From Propioniciclava tarda (GTDB taxonomy: Bacteria; Actinomycetota; Actinomycetes; Propionibacteriales; Propionibacteriaceae): DNA of 64,000 nt. The position numbers and the translations under genes were made by a program. The stretch's first letter is position 1. The number at the start of each line of letters is the position of its first letter. A model generated the notes under the pieces. That model saw nothing but the letters and a program-made list of their open reading frames with translations, was not told the origin of the DNA and did not search any database. The stretch covers positions 310,001-374,000 of the forward strand of contig NZ_FXTL01000002.1 of assembly GCF_900182665.1 (NCBI RefSeq), given 5' to 3'. Of the stretch, positions 33,819-41,899 are shown piece after piece.

Positions 33819-34310
33819 TCAGAACAGGTGCTCAGCAGAGCTCTGTGCGCGGGGTGGGACGGCGGCTACCGTGTCACGGAGCCGCTGGATCTCGGTCTCG
33901 AAGTCGTCGAGGCAGGCGTAGTTCTTATAAACGGACGCGAACCGGAGGTACGCGACCGGGTCCAGGCTCTTCAGCGGGCCCAGGATCGCGACCCCGACCT
34001 GCTCGGCCGGCACTTCGGCCTGGCCGCACGCCCGAATGGTCTCCTCGACCTGCTGGCCGAGTTTGGCCAGGTCGGCCTCGCTGACCGGACGCCCCTTGCA
34101 GGCCTTGCGGACGCCGCCGATGACCTTCTCGCGCGAGAAGGGTTCGACGACGCCGGATCGCTTCAGCACGACGAGCTGCGTGGCTTCCAGCGTGGTGAAC
34201 CGGCGCGCGCACTCCTTGCACTCGCGGCGGCGGCGGATGCTGGAGCCGTCCTCGGCGACCCGAGAGTCGAGGACGCGCGAATCAGGGTGCCGACAGTAAG
34301 GGCAATGCAC
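33819..34310 (-). CDS. nrdR: transcriptional repressor NrdR
   Basis: A 163-residue nucleotide-sensing repressor of ribonucleotide reductase genes. The N-terminal zinc ribbon has CPYCRHPDS and CKECARRF; the ATP-cone follows from [17 protein letters not shown]. The GTG start (VHCPYC) at 34310 is the universal one for the family. It is the first gene of the nrdR-nrdJ operon and its own promoter region carries two candidate NrdR boxes, so autoregulation is expected. Confidence 0.95.
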   Translation of the reverse strand: MHCPYCRHPDSRVLDSRVAEDGSSIRRRRECKECARRFTTLEATQLVVLKRSGVVEPFSREKVIGGVRKACKGRPVSEADLAKLGQQVEETIRACGQAEVPAEQVGVAILGPLKSLDPVAYLRFASVYKNYACLDDFETEIQRLRDTVAAVPPRAQSSAEHLF

Positions 34311-34384
34311 GCCGTACCCCTTCCAGTTCGGACGCCTGCGCCGCGAGGATGTGGACGACGCTGTGGACGAGATGTGCACTCTCA

Positions 34385-34397
34385 CCACAATCTGTGG
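34385..34397 (-). promoter_or_regulatory. candidate NrdR box 2
   Basis: A 13-bp palindrome CCACA-ATC-TGTGG upstream of nrdR. Its centre is 32 bp from that of box 1, about three helical turns, the usual spacing of paired NrdR sites. Confidence 0.65.
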
Positions 34398-34416
34398 GAA
34401 AAACACACCCTTGTAA

Positions 34417-34429
34417 CTACTAGATGTAG
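34417..34429 (-). promoter_or_regulatory. candidate NrdR box 1
   Basis: A 13-bp palindrome CTAC-TAGAT-GTAG, close to the actinobacterial NrdR-box form, 107 bp upstream of the nrdR start. With box 2 it should mediate dATP-dependent repression of nrdRJ. Confidence 0.7.
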
Positions 34430-34497
34430 AGGTTAGGCCGCGAGTGTCGTGGGCTGCAAGTGCCGACACGCCGACGCACCGATCCGGAAAAAGATCA

Positions 34498-34520
34498 AGC
34501 CCGACCCACCGGGCCGGGCT
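34498..34520 (-). terminator. terminator of the DivS-like gene
   Basis: AGCCCG pairs with CGGGCT around an inner CCC/GGG, and on the minus strand it is followed by TTGATCTTTTT, a good Rho-independent tail. It lies 17 bp past the stop at 34537. Confidence 0.75.
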
Positions 34521-34536
34521 CGAACGTGGCTCTGCC

Positions 34537-34944
34537 TCAGCGGCCGATGGCGGCCTCCGCAACGATGCCGGCTGCGGCGACTTGTCCCGAGATCGGGGCG
34601 TCACTCACGGCCAGGAATGACGACACCAAGGTGGTCGTCATCGCGACCACCACGAGGGTGACCATCGCGAGCATGACAGCGAGGCCCCGGCTCGTCCACT
34701 CGTAGCGCGGCGCCGGATCGGCCAGCCGGACGACGCGGACCGTGTCGGCCTCATGCTGAGGTGCGCCCTCGTTGACAAAGGTCGGCGCCAGGTTGACGGG
34801 CACCATGGCCGCTCTCGCGGTCCAACGCGTCGGCTGCTGGGGGCCGACGGGTGCACTCGATCGGGCCCTCGGTGCGTGGCGAACGTCCGCCGGGCGCTTC
34901 GGCGCGACATGGCTGGGCGCCGGCTGTGCCAGAAGTGCGGTCAT
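34537..34944 (-). CDS. SOS-regulated single-pass membrane protein, DivS-like by position
   Basis: A 135-residue protein with an N-terminal Ala/Pro/Arg-rich cytoplasmic region, one clear membrane segment ([19 protein letters not shown], near residues 85-105) and a short outer tail. Mycobacteria and corynebacteria carry at this spot, divergent from lexA and next to nrdR, an SOS-induced cell division inhibitor or LysM protein (DivS, Rv2719c). No LysM domain is present here, so DivS-like is inferred from context and size. The ATG at 34944 has a GGGAG site. An SOS box overlaps the predicted transcription start. Confidence 0.65.
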   Translation of the reverse strand: MTALLAQPAPSHVAPKRPADVRHAPRARSSAPVGPQQPTRWTARAAMVPVNLAPTFVNEGAPQHEADTVRVVRLADPAPRYEWTSRGLAVMLAMVTLVVVAMTTTLVSSFLAVSDAPISGQVAAAGIVAEAAIGR

Positions 34945-34961
34945 CTCGATCTCCCATCGAC

Positions 34962-34977
34962 TCGAACGTCTGTTCGG
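34962..34977 (-). promoter_or_regulatory. SOS box (LexA operator) of the DivS-like gene
   Basis: The 16-mer TCGAACGTCTGTTCGG matches the actinobacterial CGAAC-N4-GTTCG operator in both half-sites. It lies 17 bp before the start codon and overlaps the transcription start expected from the -10 GATAAT at 34982-34987. Confidence 0.9.
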
Positions 34978-34981
34978 AAGT

Positions 34982-34987
34982 ATTATC
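34982..34987 (-). promoter_or_regulatory. -10 hexamer of the DivS-like gene
   Basis: GATAAT on the minus strand, just upstream of the SOS box, so LexA bound there would block initiation. A TTGCAA lies 14 bp further upstream, short for a -35 spacing. Confidence 0.55.
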
Positions 34988-35120
34988 GAACGCAGGCCCG
35001 ATTGCAAGACGTAATCGGCTGGTTGTTCGATCCGTGCTTCCGTGACGAGGAGCCTGCCAGGCGCCTCCGACAGTTTTGGGAAGCGCCCTGGACGGGACTC
35101 GGGGAGAATCGAACGACACG

Positions 35121-35136
35121 CCGAACGTGTGTTTGA
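35121..35136 (+). promoter_or_regulatory. SOS box (LexA operator) of lexA
   Basis: CCGAACGTGTGTTTGA keeps one perfect half-site (CGAAC) and one near-perfect (GTTTG). It is about 20 bp upstream of the lexA -10, over the -35 region. Further half-sites (TCGAACGACA at 35109, GTTCGAA near 35146) are in the same region. Confidence 0.85.
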
Positions 35137-35156
35137 TTAGGCTCCGTTCGAATGCT

Positions 35157-35162
35157 TAGGTT
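35157..35162 (+). promoter_or_regulatory. -10 hexamer of lexA
   Basis: TAGGTT ends 6 nt before the lexA ATG at 35169, predicting a leaderless mRNA; no Shine-Dalgarno sequence is visible. Confidence 0.5.
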
Positions 35163-35168
35163 GATGGC

Positions 35169-36002
35169 ATGGGTACCTCAGAACCTCCGAAGCGGGTCGG
35201 CCGTCCGCCGACGAAGAAGGTCATCCCGTCCCAGGCGCGGCGGGGGCGTCCGACCGATGACGAGATCGTCGCGCTCGGGAAGGTGGCCAAGAAGCTCGGG
35301 AAGGTCACCAGCCTGCCGGACGGTCCGGTCGACGGCGCCGGGCTCACGCTGCGCCAACGGCTGATCCTGCAGATGATCAAGGAGTCCACCGAGTCCCGCG
35401 GCTACCCGCCCACGATCCGCGAGATGGGTGAGGCTGTCGGGCTGGCGTCCCCCTCGTCGGTGACGCACCAGCTCAAGGCGTTGGAGGCCAAGGGCTTCCT
35501 GCGTCGTGATCCGAAGCGCCCGAGGGCCCTGATGGTCCATCTGCCGCCTGCCGACGTGTCAGAGGTGGTCGAGGCGCCGGCGTCCGTTCACGAACTCGAC
35601 TCCGCCCAGGACTTCTCGTCCACCGGCAACGCGGTGAACGTGCCCGTCGTCGGACGCATCGCAGCGGGCGGTCCGATCCTCGCCGAGGAGCGGATCGAAG
35701 ATGTCTTCCCGCTGCCGCGCGAGCTGGTCGGCGAGGGCACCCTGTTCCTGCTGGAGGTCCGCGGCGACTCGATGATCGACGCCGCCATCTGCGACGGCGA
35801 CTACGTAGTGGTCCGCCAGCAGCCCGACGCCAACAACGGCGACATCGTCGCCGCCCTGATCGGCGACGAGGCCACGGTCAAGACGTTCAAGCGGACGCCG
35901 GGGCAGGTGTGGCTGCTGCCGCACAACCCCGCGTACTCCCCCATCGACGGCAACGAAGCCACGATCCTCGGCAAGGTGACGGCCGTTCTGCGTCGCGTCT
36001 AG
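35169..36002 (+). CDS. lexA: SOS repressor LexA
   Basis: A 277-residue LexA with a 50-residue basic N-terminal extension ([10 protein letters not shown]) before the winged helix-turn-helix ([20 protein letters not shown] to [14 protein letters not shown]). The self-cleavage site is the Ala-Gly bond in [12 protein letters not shown], with the catalytic Ser in GDSMIDAA and the Lys in ATVKTFKR. It represses recA, itself and other damage genes by binding CGAAC-N4-GTTCG. It ends back to back with the E2 gene: the two stop codons form TAGCTA with no base between. Confidence 0.96.
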   Translation: MGTSEPPKRVGRPPTKKVIPSQARRGRPTDDEIVALGKVAKKLGKVTSLPDGPVDGAGLTLRQRLILQMIKESTESRGYPPTIREMGEAVGLASPSSVTHQLKALEAKGFLRRDPKRPRALMVHLPPADVSEVVEAPASVHELDSAQDFSSTGNAVNVPVVGRIAAGGPILAEERIEDVFPLPRELVGEGTLFLLEVRGDSMIDAAICDGDYVVVRQQPDANNGDIVAALIGDEATVKTFKRTPGQVWLLPHNPAYSPIDGNEATILGKVTAVLRRV

Positions 36003-37385
36003 CTAGAACAGCAGGGCCAGGCCCGGTTCCCTCAACACGGTGGCCACGTCGTTGAGGAACCGGGCTCCTGCTTCTCCGTCCAGGACGCGGTGATCGATCG
36101 TGAGCGTGAGCGTCGCCACCGACCGGATCTCCAGCTGATCCCCGTCCGGGCCGGACACCACCCAGGGTCGCTTGTTGATGGCCCCCAGGCACAAGACGGC
36201 CGACTCCCCCGGCACCAGGATCGGCGTCCCGCCTTCGATGCCGAACACGCCGACGTTCGTGATGGTGAACGTACCGCCCCGGCAGTCGGCCGGCGTGATC
36301 CGTCCTTCGCGGGCCGCGGTCACGATGCCGTTCAGGGCCTGCGCCAGCGCCACGAGGCTGAGCTGGTTGGCCGCCTTGATGTTCGGCACGACCAGCCCGC
36401 GGGCGGTCGCGGCGGCCACGCCGAGGTTCACGTCGTCGGGGACGACGATCTCGCCTCGATCGAGGTCGATCGAGCCGTTGACTTCGGGACTGCGGTTCAT
36501 GGCCAGGCACACCGCCCGGGCGAGCACCAGGATGGGCGAGATGCGCAGCCCGTCGAACTCGCGGCGCTTCTTGAGCGCCTCAATCAAGCGCACCGTCTCG
36601 GTCACGTCGACGTCGGCCCACAGCGAGGCCTGCGGGGCCTTGACCGAGTTGATCATCGCGTTGACCATCTCGCGCCGCACGCCGCGCAGGGGCGTCCGGG
36701 TGACCCGTCCGGGCTGCGGACCGTTCCCGCCTGAGACGGACGCCGCCCGCGCCACGTCGGCCGCGGTGATGGTCCCGTCCGGACCCGTCCCGGTGACAGT
36801 CGAGAGGTCGACCTCCAGGTCGCGGGCCAGCCGCCGGACCTGCGGCTTCGCCCGGACACCGTTGAAGCCGGACGCCCCGGACGCCGGTTCGCCCGGCTCG
36901 GGCAGCGGCGGCGGGACGGCTCCCGCCGAGAGGGGCGCGGGCGACGAGACCTCGTCGACGGGCCGGGACACGGGGGCGTCCGTGGCGTAGGACTCGTTCA
37001 CCAGCTCGTGCCGCTCGTCGGCCACGACCGCCCCCTTGCGGGGGCGTCGGCTGACGGCCGCCGCAGAGGTGCCGTAGCCGACCAGGACGGCACCCGAGCC
37101 TTCAACCTCGCCCACGACAGGGCCGGACACCGTCGGCGTCCCGGCGTCCTGGCCCTCGTCGACCGTCATGATGGCCGATCCGACGGGCACGATTTGCCCC
37201 TCGTCCACCAGCAGGGCCACCACGGTGCCGGCATGCGGCGCGGGCAGTTCGACGAGCGACTTGGCCGTCTCGATCTCGACGATGGCGTCGTTGACGGCCA
37301 CCACGTCGCCCGGCTTCACCAGCCAGTGCACGATCTCAGCCTCGACGAGACCCTCACCGGGGTCGGGCAGCAGCACGGTCTTCAT
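36003..37385 (-). CDS. bkdC: dihydrolipoamide acyltransferase (E2) of a 2-oxoacid dehydrogenase
   Basis: A 460-residue E2. The N-terminal lipoyl domain has its lipoylated lysine in EIETAKSLVELPAP near residue 46; a Pro/Ala/Ser-rich linker follows, then the peripheral subunit-binding domain (RAKPQVRRLARDLEVDLSTV near residue 170) and the catalytic domain ending with the active-site HRVLDGEAG. It is the last gene of the E1alpha-E1beta-E2 operon. Branched-chain substrate preference (bkdC) is inferred from similarity to actinobacterial clusters; a pyruvate role cannot be excluded. Confidence 0.88.
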   Translation of the reverse strand: MKTVLLPDPGEGLVEAEIVHWLVKPGDVVAVNDAIVEIETAKSLVELPAPHAGTVVALLVDEGQIVPVGSAIMTVDEGQDAGTPTVSGPVVGEVEGSGAVLVGYGTSAAAVSRRPRKGAVVADERHELVNESYATDAPVSRPVDEVSSPAPLSAGAVPPPLPEPGEPASGASGFNGVRAKPQVRRLARDLEVDLSTVTGTGPDGTITAADVARAASVSGGNGPQPGRVTRTPLRGVRREMVNAMINSVKAPQASLWADVDVTETVRLIEALKKRREFDGLRISPILVLARAVCLAMNRSPEVNGSIDLDRGEIVVPDDVNLGVAAATARGLVVPNIKAANQLSLVALAQALNGIVTAAREGRITPADCRGGTFTITNVGVFGIEGGTPILVPGESAVLCLGAINKRPWVVSGPDGDQLEIRSVATLTLTIDHRVLDGEAGARFLNDVATVLREPGLALLF

Positions 37386-37395
37386 CGGACTCTCC

Positions 37396-38370
37396 TCAGT
37401 AGGCGAACGCGCGGTCCACGGCGTCCAGGACGCGGTCGACGTCGGGCAGGTAGGCGTGTTCGGTCTTGGCCGGCGGGTAGGGGATGTCGTAGCCGGTGAC
37501 GCGCAGGACGGGCGCGTCCAGGCTGTAGAAGCACGACTCGGTGACGCGGGCGGCGATCTCGGCGCCAAGCCCGCCCGAGCGGGACGCCTCGTGCACGACG
37601 ATGCAGCGGCCGGTGCGCTCGACAGATGCCACGATCGCGTCGTCGTCCAACGGAGCTAGCGAGCGGAGGTCGACGACCTCCAGCTGTCGACCTTCGGACG
37701 CCGCCGCCTCCGCGGCGTCCAGGCACGTCTGCACGGTGGGGCCGTAGGCGAGCAGCGTGGCGTCGGTGCCCGACCGGACGACCCGGGCGGCGTGCAGGGG
37801 CTCGGGCGAGACGTCGGGATCCACCTCCCCGCGCACGTAGTAGCGCCGCTTCGGCTCGAGGAAGATCACCGGGTCGTCCGATGCGATCGCCTGCTGGATG
37901 CCCCAGTAGCCGTCCGACGGGTTGCTGACCGTGATGACCTTGAGCCCGGGCGTGTGGGCGAAGTAGGCCTCGGGCGACTCGGAGTGGTGCTCGATGGCCC
38001 CGATGCCGCCGCCGTAGGGGATCCGGATCACCAGCGGCGCCGTCAGGCGTCCGTGCGAGCGGAAGTGCAGCCGCGAGACCTGAGACGTGATCTGGTCGAA
38101 GGCCGGGAAGACGAACCCGTCGAACTGAATCTCGACGACGGGCCGATACCCGCGCAGGGCCAGCCCGACGGCCGTGCCGACGATCCCGGACTCGGCCAGC
38201 GGCGAGTCCATGACCCGGCTCTCGCCGAAGTCGGCCTGCAAGCCCTCGGTGACGCGGAAGACGCCACCGAGGCGTCCGATGTCTTCGCCCATGAGGACGA
38301 CCTTCGGGTCGGCCTCCAGGGCGCGCCGCAGGCCGGCGTTGATCGCCTTGGCCAGGGTCATCGTCATCAT
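37396..38370 (-). CDS. bkdB: 2-oxoacid dehydrogenase E1 component beta subunit
   Basis: A 324-residue transketolase-like subunit. Typical segments are LMGEDIGRLGGVFRVTEGL near residue 26, SPLAESGIVGTAVGLALRG, and GGGIGAIEHHSESPEAYF. With the alpha subunit it decarboxylates branched-chain 2-oxoacids or pyruvate using thiamine diphosphate. The ATG overlaps the E1alpha stop by 4 bp, and E2 begins 10 bp after its stop. Confidence 0.9.
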   Translation of the reverse strand: MMTMTLAKAINAGLRRALEADPKVVLMGEDIGRLGGVFRVTEGLQADFGESRVMDSPLAESGIVGTAVGLALRGYRPVVEIQFDGFVFPAFDQITSQVSRLHFRSHGRLTAPLVIRIPYGGGIGAIEHHSESPEAYFAHTPGLKVITVSNPSDGYWGIQQAIASDDPVIFLEPKRRYYVRGEVDPDVSPEPLHAARVVRSGTDATLLAYGPTVQTCLDAAEAAASEGRQLEVVDLRSLAPLDDDAIVASVERTGRCIVVHEASRSGGLGAEIAARVTESCFYSLDAPVLRVTGYDIPYPPAKTEHAYLPDVDRVLDAVDRAFAY

Positions 38371-39467
38371 GCGGTCTCCTCGAAGGACGCCTCGTAGGCC
38401 TCGTGGGCGTCGCGCTGGCGGATCAGCCCGGACGGCGTCTTGGCGTAGACGCGGGTGAACCAGTCGGCGAGGGCCGGATCGGGCAGTGAGACGACGTCGT
38501 CGCGCAGCTGCTCGGCGAGGGCGTCGGACTCGTTGGTGAGATGACCCTCCCAGAGGTCGTCGATGGCCCCGGTCGACCGCAGGTAGGCCCGGACGCGGGC
38601 GATCGGGTCCTTGGCCCGCCAGGACGCCTCTTCGTCGCGTCCCCGGTACTTGGTGGGGTCGTCCGAGGTGGTGTGGGCGCCCATGCGGTAGGTGAAGGCC
38701 TCGATGAACGTCGGACCCTCGCCGCGACGCGCCCGGTCGAGCGCCCATGACGTGACGGCCTGCACGGCCAGGACGTCGTTGCCGTCCACGCGGACGCTGG
38801 GGATGCCGAACCCCCGGGCACGCTGGTAGAGCGGGATCTTGGTCTGGCGCTCGATCGGCACCGAGATGGCCCACTGGTTGTTCTGGCAGAACAAGACCAG
38901 CGGCGCGTTGTAGGACGCGGCGAACACGAAGGCCTCGCTGACGTCGCCCTGGGACGTCGCCCCGTCGCCGAAGTAGACCATGGCGGCGGCGTTGGTGGCG
39001 TCGTCGGGGCCCACGCGTCCGTCGAGCTGGAGGGCCATCGCGATGCCCGTGGCATGCAGCGCCTGGGTGCCGATCACGAAGCTGTACAGGTGGAAGCGCA
39101 GGGCGCGGCTGTCCCAGTCGACCATGTGGGTGCCGCGGAACGTCTTGAGGATCTCCAGGGGCGTCACGCCCATCCCGAGCGCGACGGCGTGCTCGCGATA
39201 GCTCGGGATGACCTCGTCGCGCGACCCCACTGCGGCCACGGAGCCCACCTGGGCCGCCTCCTGCCCCAGCATCGGCGGCCACAGCCCGAGTTCCCCCTTG
39301 CGTTGCAGGGCGGTCGCTTCGGCGTCCAACCGGCGCGCCAGCACCATGGCGCGCAGGTGGGCCGCGATCGAGGAATCGTCGCCGGCGTAGCCGAAGTCAG
39401 GGTGGGAGACGCGGCGTCCGTCGGGCGTCAGCAGCTGGACGAAGCCGGGATCGTGGTCGAGATCCAT
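38367..39467 (-). CDS. bkdA: 2-oxoacid dehydrogenase E1 component alpha subunit
   Basis: A 366-residue subunit with the thiamine-diphosphate motif GDGATSQGDVSEAFVFAASY running to FCQNNQW near residues 170-200. The start MDLDHDPGFVQLL and the sequence YRMGAHTTSDDPTKYR match the BkdA/PdhA type of actinobacteria. It is the first gene of the three-gene operon. A -10 hexamer TAGGAT ends 6 nt before the ATG, so the transcript is probably leaderless. Confidence 0.9.
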   Translation of the reverse strand: MDLDHDPGFVQLLTPDGRRVSHPDFGYAGDDSSIAAHLRAMVLARRLDAEATALQRKGELGLWPPMLGQEAAQVGSVAAVGSRDEVIPSYREHAVALGMGVTPLEILKTFRGTHMVDWDSRALRFHLYSFVIGTQALHATGIAMALQLDGRVGPDDATNAAAMVYFGDGATSQGDVSEAFVFAASYNAPLVLFCQNNQWAISVPIERQTKIPLYQRARGFGIPSVRVDGNDVLAVQAVTSWALDRARRGEGPTFIEAFTYRMGAHTTSDDPTKYRGRDEEASWRAKDPIARVRAYLRSTGAIDDLWEGHLTNESDALAEQLRDDVVSLPDPALADWFTRVYAKTPSGLIRQRDAHEAYEASFEETA

Positions 39468-39473
39468 GCCGCG

Positions 39474-39490
39474 ATCCTACACTTACGTAA
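39474..39490 (-). promoter_or_regulatory. bkd operon promoter with adjacent palindrome
   Basis: On the minus strand TTACGTAA (39483-39490) is followed 3 bp later by the -10 TAGGAT (39474-39479). The AT-containing 8-bp palindrome stands out in this GC-rich sequence and sits where a repressor would act. The regulator is unknown. Confidence 0.45.
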
Positions 39491-39507
39491 CCGTAGCTAG
39501 CGAGTCG

Positions 39508-41517
39508 TCAGGCGTCCGCGTCCTTCGCGCTGGACGCCAGACGGCGCAGCGCCGACACCGCGATCTCGCGATCGGTGGTTTGCCAGAAGCCCGGCATGGA
39601 TGCCCTCAGGAAGCTCCCGTACCGCGCGCGCTTGAGCCGTGGATCGAGGACGGCCACCACTCCCCTGTCGCTCAGCCGCCGGATGAGGCGTCCGGAGCCT
39701 TGGGCCAGCAGGAGCGCCGCGTGCGTGGCCGCGACCGCCATGAATCCGTTGCCGCCGGCCTGCGCCACCGCCTGCTGGCGGGCCTGCATGAGCGGCTCGT
39801 CCGGACGCGGGAACGGGATCTTGTCGATGATCACCAACAAGCAGGTGTCGCCCGGGATGTCGACGCCCTGCCACAACGACAGCGTGCCGAACAGCGCCGT
39901 CTCGGGCTCGTTCACGAATCGCCTCGTCAGCTCGGGAAGCTGGGCGTCGCCTTGGCACAGGATCGTGCGTCCCGGCAGCTCCGCCCGACAGTGGCGAGCG
40001 GCGGCCTCGGCGTTGCGCTGGGACGCGAACAGCCCCAGGACGCGCCCATCCGCGGCCCACAGCAGCTCGGCAACCTCGGCCAGGACCTCGGGGCCGATGC
40101 CGTCGCGCCCCGGTGTAGGCAGCTGATCGGCGATGTAGAGGATGCCCTGACGCGCGTAGTCAAACGGCGAGCCCACGTCCAGAGCGGTCCAGGTCAGGCC
40201 GTCGCCGTCGGCGTCCAGTTCGGCATCGCGCTCGTCGCGGCGCAGCCCCACGCTGGACGCGACCGCTTCGAAGTCGCCCCCGAGCTTGAGGGTGGCCGAG
40301 GTCAGGACGGTCGGCGTCCGGCTCAGGACCCGCTCCCGCAGCAGGCCGGCGACGTCGAGCGGGGCCAGGACGAGCCAGCGTCCGAACCGCTCCCGCTCGC
40401 TGACGTAGACCACGTCGGTCGGCTTCAGCGTCGCCATCGCGGACGCCGCGTCGTGCACCTCCTTGGCCGCCGCCGACGCCTGCTTGGCGTCCGGGTCGTC
40501 GCTCGGGAGGGCGGAGACCACCCGGCGGGACACGTCCGCGACGAGGGAGAGCACGGCGATCACCTCGGCATCCGGGTCCTCGATGCGGCCCAGCGGGGCG
40601 TCCAGCAGTGCCGCCCCGAGATCGTCGGCGACGTTGAGGAACTCCAGGCCGAGGTCGTCGTCCAGCCAGGTGAGGCAGCGCTTGGCGACCCGCTCGACCT
40701 GCTGCGGGGAGAGCTCCATGGACGCCGCCCCCGTCACGCGCGCGACGAGTTCGTGCGCCTCGTCGATGATCAGCCGCGAGTGCTCGGGCAGCGCGGTGCC
40801 GCCGTGCATCGCATCGATGGCCAGGAGCGCGTGGTTGGTCACGATCAGCTGGGAACCGCGAGCGATCTCCCGCGACTTCTCGACGAAGCACTCACCCCCG
40901 TACGGGCAGTTCGTGGCGCCCAGGCACTCGCGAACGGGCACCGACACCTGCGACCACGCCGCCGGGGTGTGCGTCGGCGCCCCGTCGCGATCGGCCAGGC
41001 CACCGTCGGACGCCTCGTCCTCGGCCCACTCCCGCAGGGCCACCACCTCGGCGCCGAGCACCGAGGTGGCGTCGGCGGCGCCCTTGCGCAGCGTGTCCGC
41101 CAGGTCCGCGGCGCCCAGCAGCGTCGACTGGTCCTCGTGGCCGGCTCCGTTGCGGACCTTCAGCAGGCAGGCGTAGTTCGAGCGCCCCTTCAACACGGCG
41201 TGGCTCACCGTCCGCCCGGTCACCGAGGCCGCCGCGTCGACGGCCGCAGGAATGTCCGAGCCCGCCAGCTGAGCCTGGAGCGCCAGCGTGGCCGTCGCGA
41301 TGACGACCCGCTCGGACGGGTGCTCACTCAAGTAGTTCAGCGCCGGGGCCAGATAGCCCAACGATTTCCCGGTGCCGGTGCCCGCCTGCACCAAGACATT
41401 GCCGCCGTGCTCGATGACCGCTGCGACGGCGTCCGCCATCTGTTCTTGGCCCTCGCGGGGCGCGCCGCCGATCGCGGCGACGGCCGCGGCCAGGATCTCG
41501 GAGCTACTCGACGACAC
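39508..41517 (-). CDS. dinG: DinG-family ATP-dependent DNA helicase
   Basis: A 669-residue XPD-like superfamily 2 helicase. Walker A is QAGTGTGKSLGYLAP near residue 36, the DEAH box is LIIDEAHELVAR, and the four cysteines for a 4Fe-4S cluster appear in NYACLLK and CLGATNCPYGGEC. Motif VI is QGSGRLIRR near the C-terminus. It likely unwinds DNA-RNA hybrids or D-loops in repair. The GTG start at 41517 overlaps the DUF952 gene by 14 bp. No SOS box was found upstream, unlike E. coli dinG. Confidence 0.9.
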   Translation of the reverse strand: MSSSSSEILAAAVAAIGGAPREGQEQMADAVAAVIEHGGNVLVQAGTGTGKSLGYLAPALNYLSEHPSERVVIATATLALQAQLAGSDIPAAVDAAASVTGRTVSHAVLKGRSNYACLLKVRNGAGHEDQSTLLGAADLADTLRKGAADATSVLGAEVVALREWAEDEASDGGLADRDGAPTHTPAAWSQVSVPVRECLGATNCPYGGECFVEKSREIARGSQLIVTNHALLAIDAMHGGTALPEHSRLIIDEAHELVARVTGAASMELSPQQVERVAKRCLTWLDDDLGLEFLNVADDLGAALLDAPLGRIEDPDAEVIAVLSLVADVSRRVVSALPSDDPDAKQASAAAKEVHDAASAMATLKPTDVVYVSERERFGRWLVLAPLDVAGLLRERVLSRTPTVLTSATLKLGGDFEAVASSVGLRRDERDAELDADGDGLTWTALDVGSPFDYARQGILYIADQLPTPGRDGIGPEVLAEVAELLWAADGRVLGLFASQRNAEAAARHCRAELPGRTILCQGDAQLPELTRRFVNEPETALFGTLSLWQGVDIPGDTCLLVIIDKIPFPRPDEPLMQARQQAVAQAGGNGFMAVAATHAALLLAQGSGRLIRRLSDRGVVAVLDPRLKRARYGSFLRASMPGFWQTTDREIAVSALRRLASSAKDADA

Positions 41518-41899
41518 CCGGCGTCCCCAGGACCAGACCGCCGCCCTCGTCGAAGGTCGCCGGCCGGACGGTGAGGACGGCGTCCACCGCGATCGGCCCG
41601 TAGACGTGCGGGAACCGCTGCCCGTTCGAGGCGGGCACCTCCTCGACGTGCACCCGGACGCCGCGGGCCGCGAGCGCCTCGCGGTTGAGTTCCAAGACCA
41701 GCAACGGCTCGTCGACGTCGGCATAGAAGGCCCTGGCCACGCCGGCGAGCTGATGCGGGTAGGAGCAGTGGATGAAGCCCTCCTCGGCCAGCGACCGTCC
41801 CCGGGTGCTGATCTCGTACGAGCCGGACGCCAAGGCGTCCTCCCAGTCGGACGCCAGCGCCAGGTGCCACAGCGGGAACAGGACCGGCTCGGTCGTCAC
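41504..41899 (-). CDS. DUF952 family protein
   Basis: A 131-residue protein of the DUF952 family, recognisable by LWHLALASDWEDALASG and EGFIHCSYPHQLAGVARAFYAD, and by the tail RFPHVYGPIAVDAVL. Family members resemble the ADP-ribosyltransferase-like fold but have no established activity. Its GTG start overlaps the hflX stop by 4 bp (GTGA), and dinG overlaps its end, so hflX-DUF952-dinG form one operon. Confidence 0.85.
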   Translation of the reverse strand: MTTEPVLFPLWHLALASDWEDALASGSYEISTRGRSLAEEGFIHCSYPHQLAGVARAFYADVDEPLLVLELNREALAARGVRVHVEEVPASNGQRFPHVYGPIAVDAVLTVRPATFDEGGGLVLGTPGVVE

